Shown here piece after piece: positions 10,419 through 11,609 of a stretch of DNA of 11,609 nt. The DNA is from Conidiobolus incongruus B7586 (taxonomy: Eukaryota > Entomophthoromycota > Entomophthoromycetes > Entomophthorales > Conidiobolaceae): assembly GCA_000697335.1 (NCBI GenBank), contig JNEM01009303.1:1-11609 (forward strand), given 5' to 3'. The notes beneath the pieces were generated by a model that made no database searches, was not told the origin of the DNA, and saw only the letters and a list, made by a program, of their open reading frames with translations. How positions within the stretch are numbered: position 1 is the first letter of the stretch; each line of letters opens with the position of its first letter. A program made the position numbers and the translations under genes.

Positions 10419-10980
10419 CTTATATTAATACTAATTAGTTAAATTAAAATATTTTTATCTATTAACTTCAATATTTATTTAATATCTTTAATAACAAATC
10501 AACTAGTTATAACCTTTATTTCATTAATTATAGTAAATATCCTAATTTAATAATAGTTTTAAAATTTTAAATCAATTTATCTGTAAATATTATTGAGTTT
10601 TAATTTAATATTAAGTATATTAATTACTTTATCAAATTTAATTTAGAAAAAAATTAAAGGATTATAAAATAACAATACTTAAAACTATTTAAAAATCCTT
10701 TTAAATATAAAATTAATATGTTTGTATATTTAAAATAATTTACCCTTAAGCTTACCTTACTTAAATCTAGTTTAAACCCAAAATACTTATTATTATATTA
10801 TAATCCCTATAAAATTTAATTTATTGATTCAATTTTAAAAATATTACCTTAGAATTATCTCTAACTTTAAAAATTTACTTTATATTTCACATATCCAAAA
10901 TCAAACCTTATTTTGAAGATTTTAATTCTTTTTCTAATTGATTAAAAGTTTTAAAACTAGATTAAATTATTAATTAAAAT
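10414..10980 (+). pseudogene. Integrase remnant of E1, second part
   Basis: This is the continuation of the E1 pol remnant on the far side of the inner element. It aligns as a reverse complement with about 5318-5883 of E2, starting at the position where the first part broke off. It should contain the end of the integrase catalytic core and the integrase C-terminal region. No sharp motif can be named. It is broken and eroded. Confidence 0.7.
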
Positions 10981-11125
10981 AGAGAAAAAAATATTATATT
11001 GATTACATAATTAAATCTAAATCTATTATAAATAAGCTTTATTTTTATATAAAATAAATAAGTTATCTTATTAAAGAAACTATATAGGAACCCTTAGAAA
11101 TGATTATGAATATCTTAGCTTATTA
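10981..11125 (+). pseudogene. Chromodomain remnant at the pol C-terminus of E1
   Basis: This stretch aligns with the chromodomain-like trace of E2 (about 5170-5317, - strand). The same aromatic and tryptophan spacing can be followed, less clearly. Its place at the 3' end of pol, just before the 3' LTR, is typical of chromoviruses. Confidence 0.6.
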
Positions 11126-11167
11126 TACCTATTTGTAAAAATCTAAAGAATGTGTTTCTTCTAAGAA

Positions 11168-11181
11168 ACTTACTAAAAAAG
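11168..11181 (+). other. Probable polypurine tract region of E1
   Basis: This short purine-rich run lies directly upstream of the 3' LTR, in the position of the plus-strand primer. It aligns with 5114-5127 of E2 on the other strand. Confidence 0.45.
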
Positions 11182-11562
11182 TATTAAAAAATTAATTCTT
11201 TAAATACTTATATATACTTTTATATAATTTAATTAATAATAAATTATATAATTTATAATTTTATAATTAAATTATTTATATAAATAACACTGAATTATTT
11301 AATAAATAAGGTTCTTCTTTTTTCTTTTTAATTCTTATTACTTCTTACTATTACATTATTTTTAAGATAAAGACTATACCTTATTAATATTATAATATAT
11401 TAACACAACCTAATATAATTATTAATATATTAGTAACTTATCCCAATATAAAGCTTAATTAAACTATATTTATACTTCTATATTATATTTTTTATTATAT
11501 TATTATATTTTATATTAAGTTTTCCTCTATTTTATATTAATTTAACTATAATTATACTTATA
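11182..11562 (+). repeat. 3' LTR of E1
   Basis: This 381-base direct repeat of 190-590 is about 20 bases shorter, within its AT-rich simple-sequence part. Its outer end at 11562 is fixed by alignment with the other LTRs and by the target duplication that follows. Its presence on the far side of E2 shows that the outer copy was complete when E2 inserted. Confidence 0.85.
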
Positions 11563-11567
11563 AGTTA
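11563..11567. repeat. Target site duplication of outer element E1, right copy
   Basis: The five bases AGTTA follow the E1 3' LTR directly and pair with GGTTA at 185-189, differing by one G/A transition. Confidence 0.75.
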
Positions 11568-11609
11568 TAATTAAAAGAATATATTAGATGTAGTAGTTTT
11601 TTCTAATTA
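11568..11609. other. AT-rich flank right of the outer element
   Basis: Forty-two bases lie beyond the outer element up to the window end. They are AT-rich with nothing recognisable and too short to judge. Confidence 0.6.

Larger units (their letters stand above)
190..11562 (+). mobile_element. E1: outer Ty3/gypsy chromovirus copy, interrupted by E2
   Basis: This is a full-length but long-dead LTR retrotransposon of the Ty3/gypsy superfamily, sense on the + strand. Its LTRs lie at 190-590 and 11182-11562. The body runs from 591 to 4717 and resumes after the inner element at 10419. Without the insert it is about 5.67 kb, close to the 5.7 kb of E2, so little has been lost. Traces follow the order gag, protease, reverse transcriptase, RNase H, integrase, chromodomain, which is the chromovirus order. 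The LTR pair is visibly more divergent than that of E2, and the two LTRs differ by about 20 bases in length. This fits the nesting order, in which E1 is the older copy. RIP has introduced very many changes, so divergence cannot be turned into years. It is thoroughly broken throughout. Confidence 0.9.

Noticed and set aside
190-11562. A single large element of about 11.4 kb with internal repeats
   Set aside because: The central 4718-10413 segment has its own LTRs and target duplication, and all pol traces occur twice on opposite strands.
190-11562. Short open frames scattered on both strands as possible small genes
   Set aside because: All fall within the two element bodies or LTRs, are short, and have no conserved counterpart frame in the other copy. 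They look like chance openings in degraded sequence.
1-11609. Mitochondrial, plastid or Plasmodium-like DNA, because of the very high A+T
   Set aside because: There are no tRNA or rRNA genes and no open organelle or host reading frames. Two Ty3/gypsy copies with LTRs and target duplications fill the window, and the copy differences are mostly transitions, which fits RIP in a fungal nucleus better.

Overview
The window is an extremely A+T-rich stretch (roughly 15% G+C from spot counts of single lines) with no CpG that I could find by eye. It contains no intact gene. This composition, applied evenly to two copies of a retrotransposon, is what repeat-induced point mutation (RIP) leaves in the AT-rich compartments of filamentous ascomycetes. 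I therefore read it as heterochromatic DNA of such a fungus; the species cannot be told from the sequence.

Almost everything is explained by two copies of one Ty3/gypsy LTR retrotransposon family, one inserted inside the other in opposite orientation. The outer copy (E1, + strand) runs from 190 to 11562. It has a 5' LTR at 190-590, a body at 591-4717 that resumes at 10419-11181, and a 3' LTR at 11182-11562. It is flanked by a near-identical 5-base target duplication (185-189 and 11563-11567). The inner copy (E2, - strand) fills 4718-10413, with LTRs at 4718-5113 and 10019-10413, and has its own 5-base duplication (4713-4717 and 10414-10418). Without the insert E1 measures about 5.67 kb and E2 about 5.70 kb, so both were full-length copies when they landed.

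The order of domain traces is the same in both copies: gag with a zinc knuckle, aspartic protease, reverse transcriptase, RNase H, integrase, and a chromodomain-like trace at the very end. That order makes the family a chromovirus (chromodomain-bearing Ty3/gypsy). E2 landed inside the integrase catalytic region of E1. Both copies are heavily eroded fossils with a large number of breaks and cannot be coding now.

Outside E1 lie only 184 bases on the left and 42 on the right beyond the target duplication. Both are equally AT-rich and show nothing recognisable. No tRNA, rRNA, CRISPR array, host gene or operon was found. The most informative points are the exact nested structure with two decayed target duplications, the large inverted repeats it creates, a strand skew that follows element orientation, and a 58-base block that stayed identical between the LTRs of E2.
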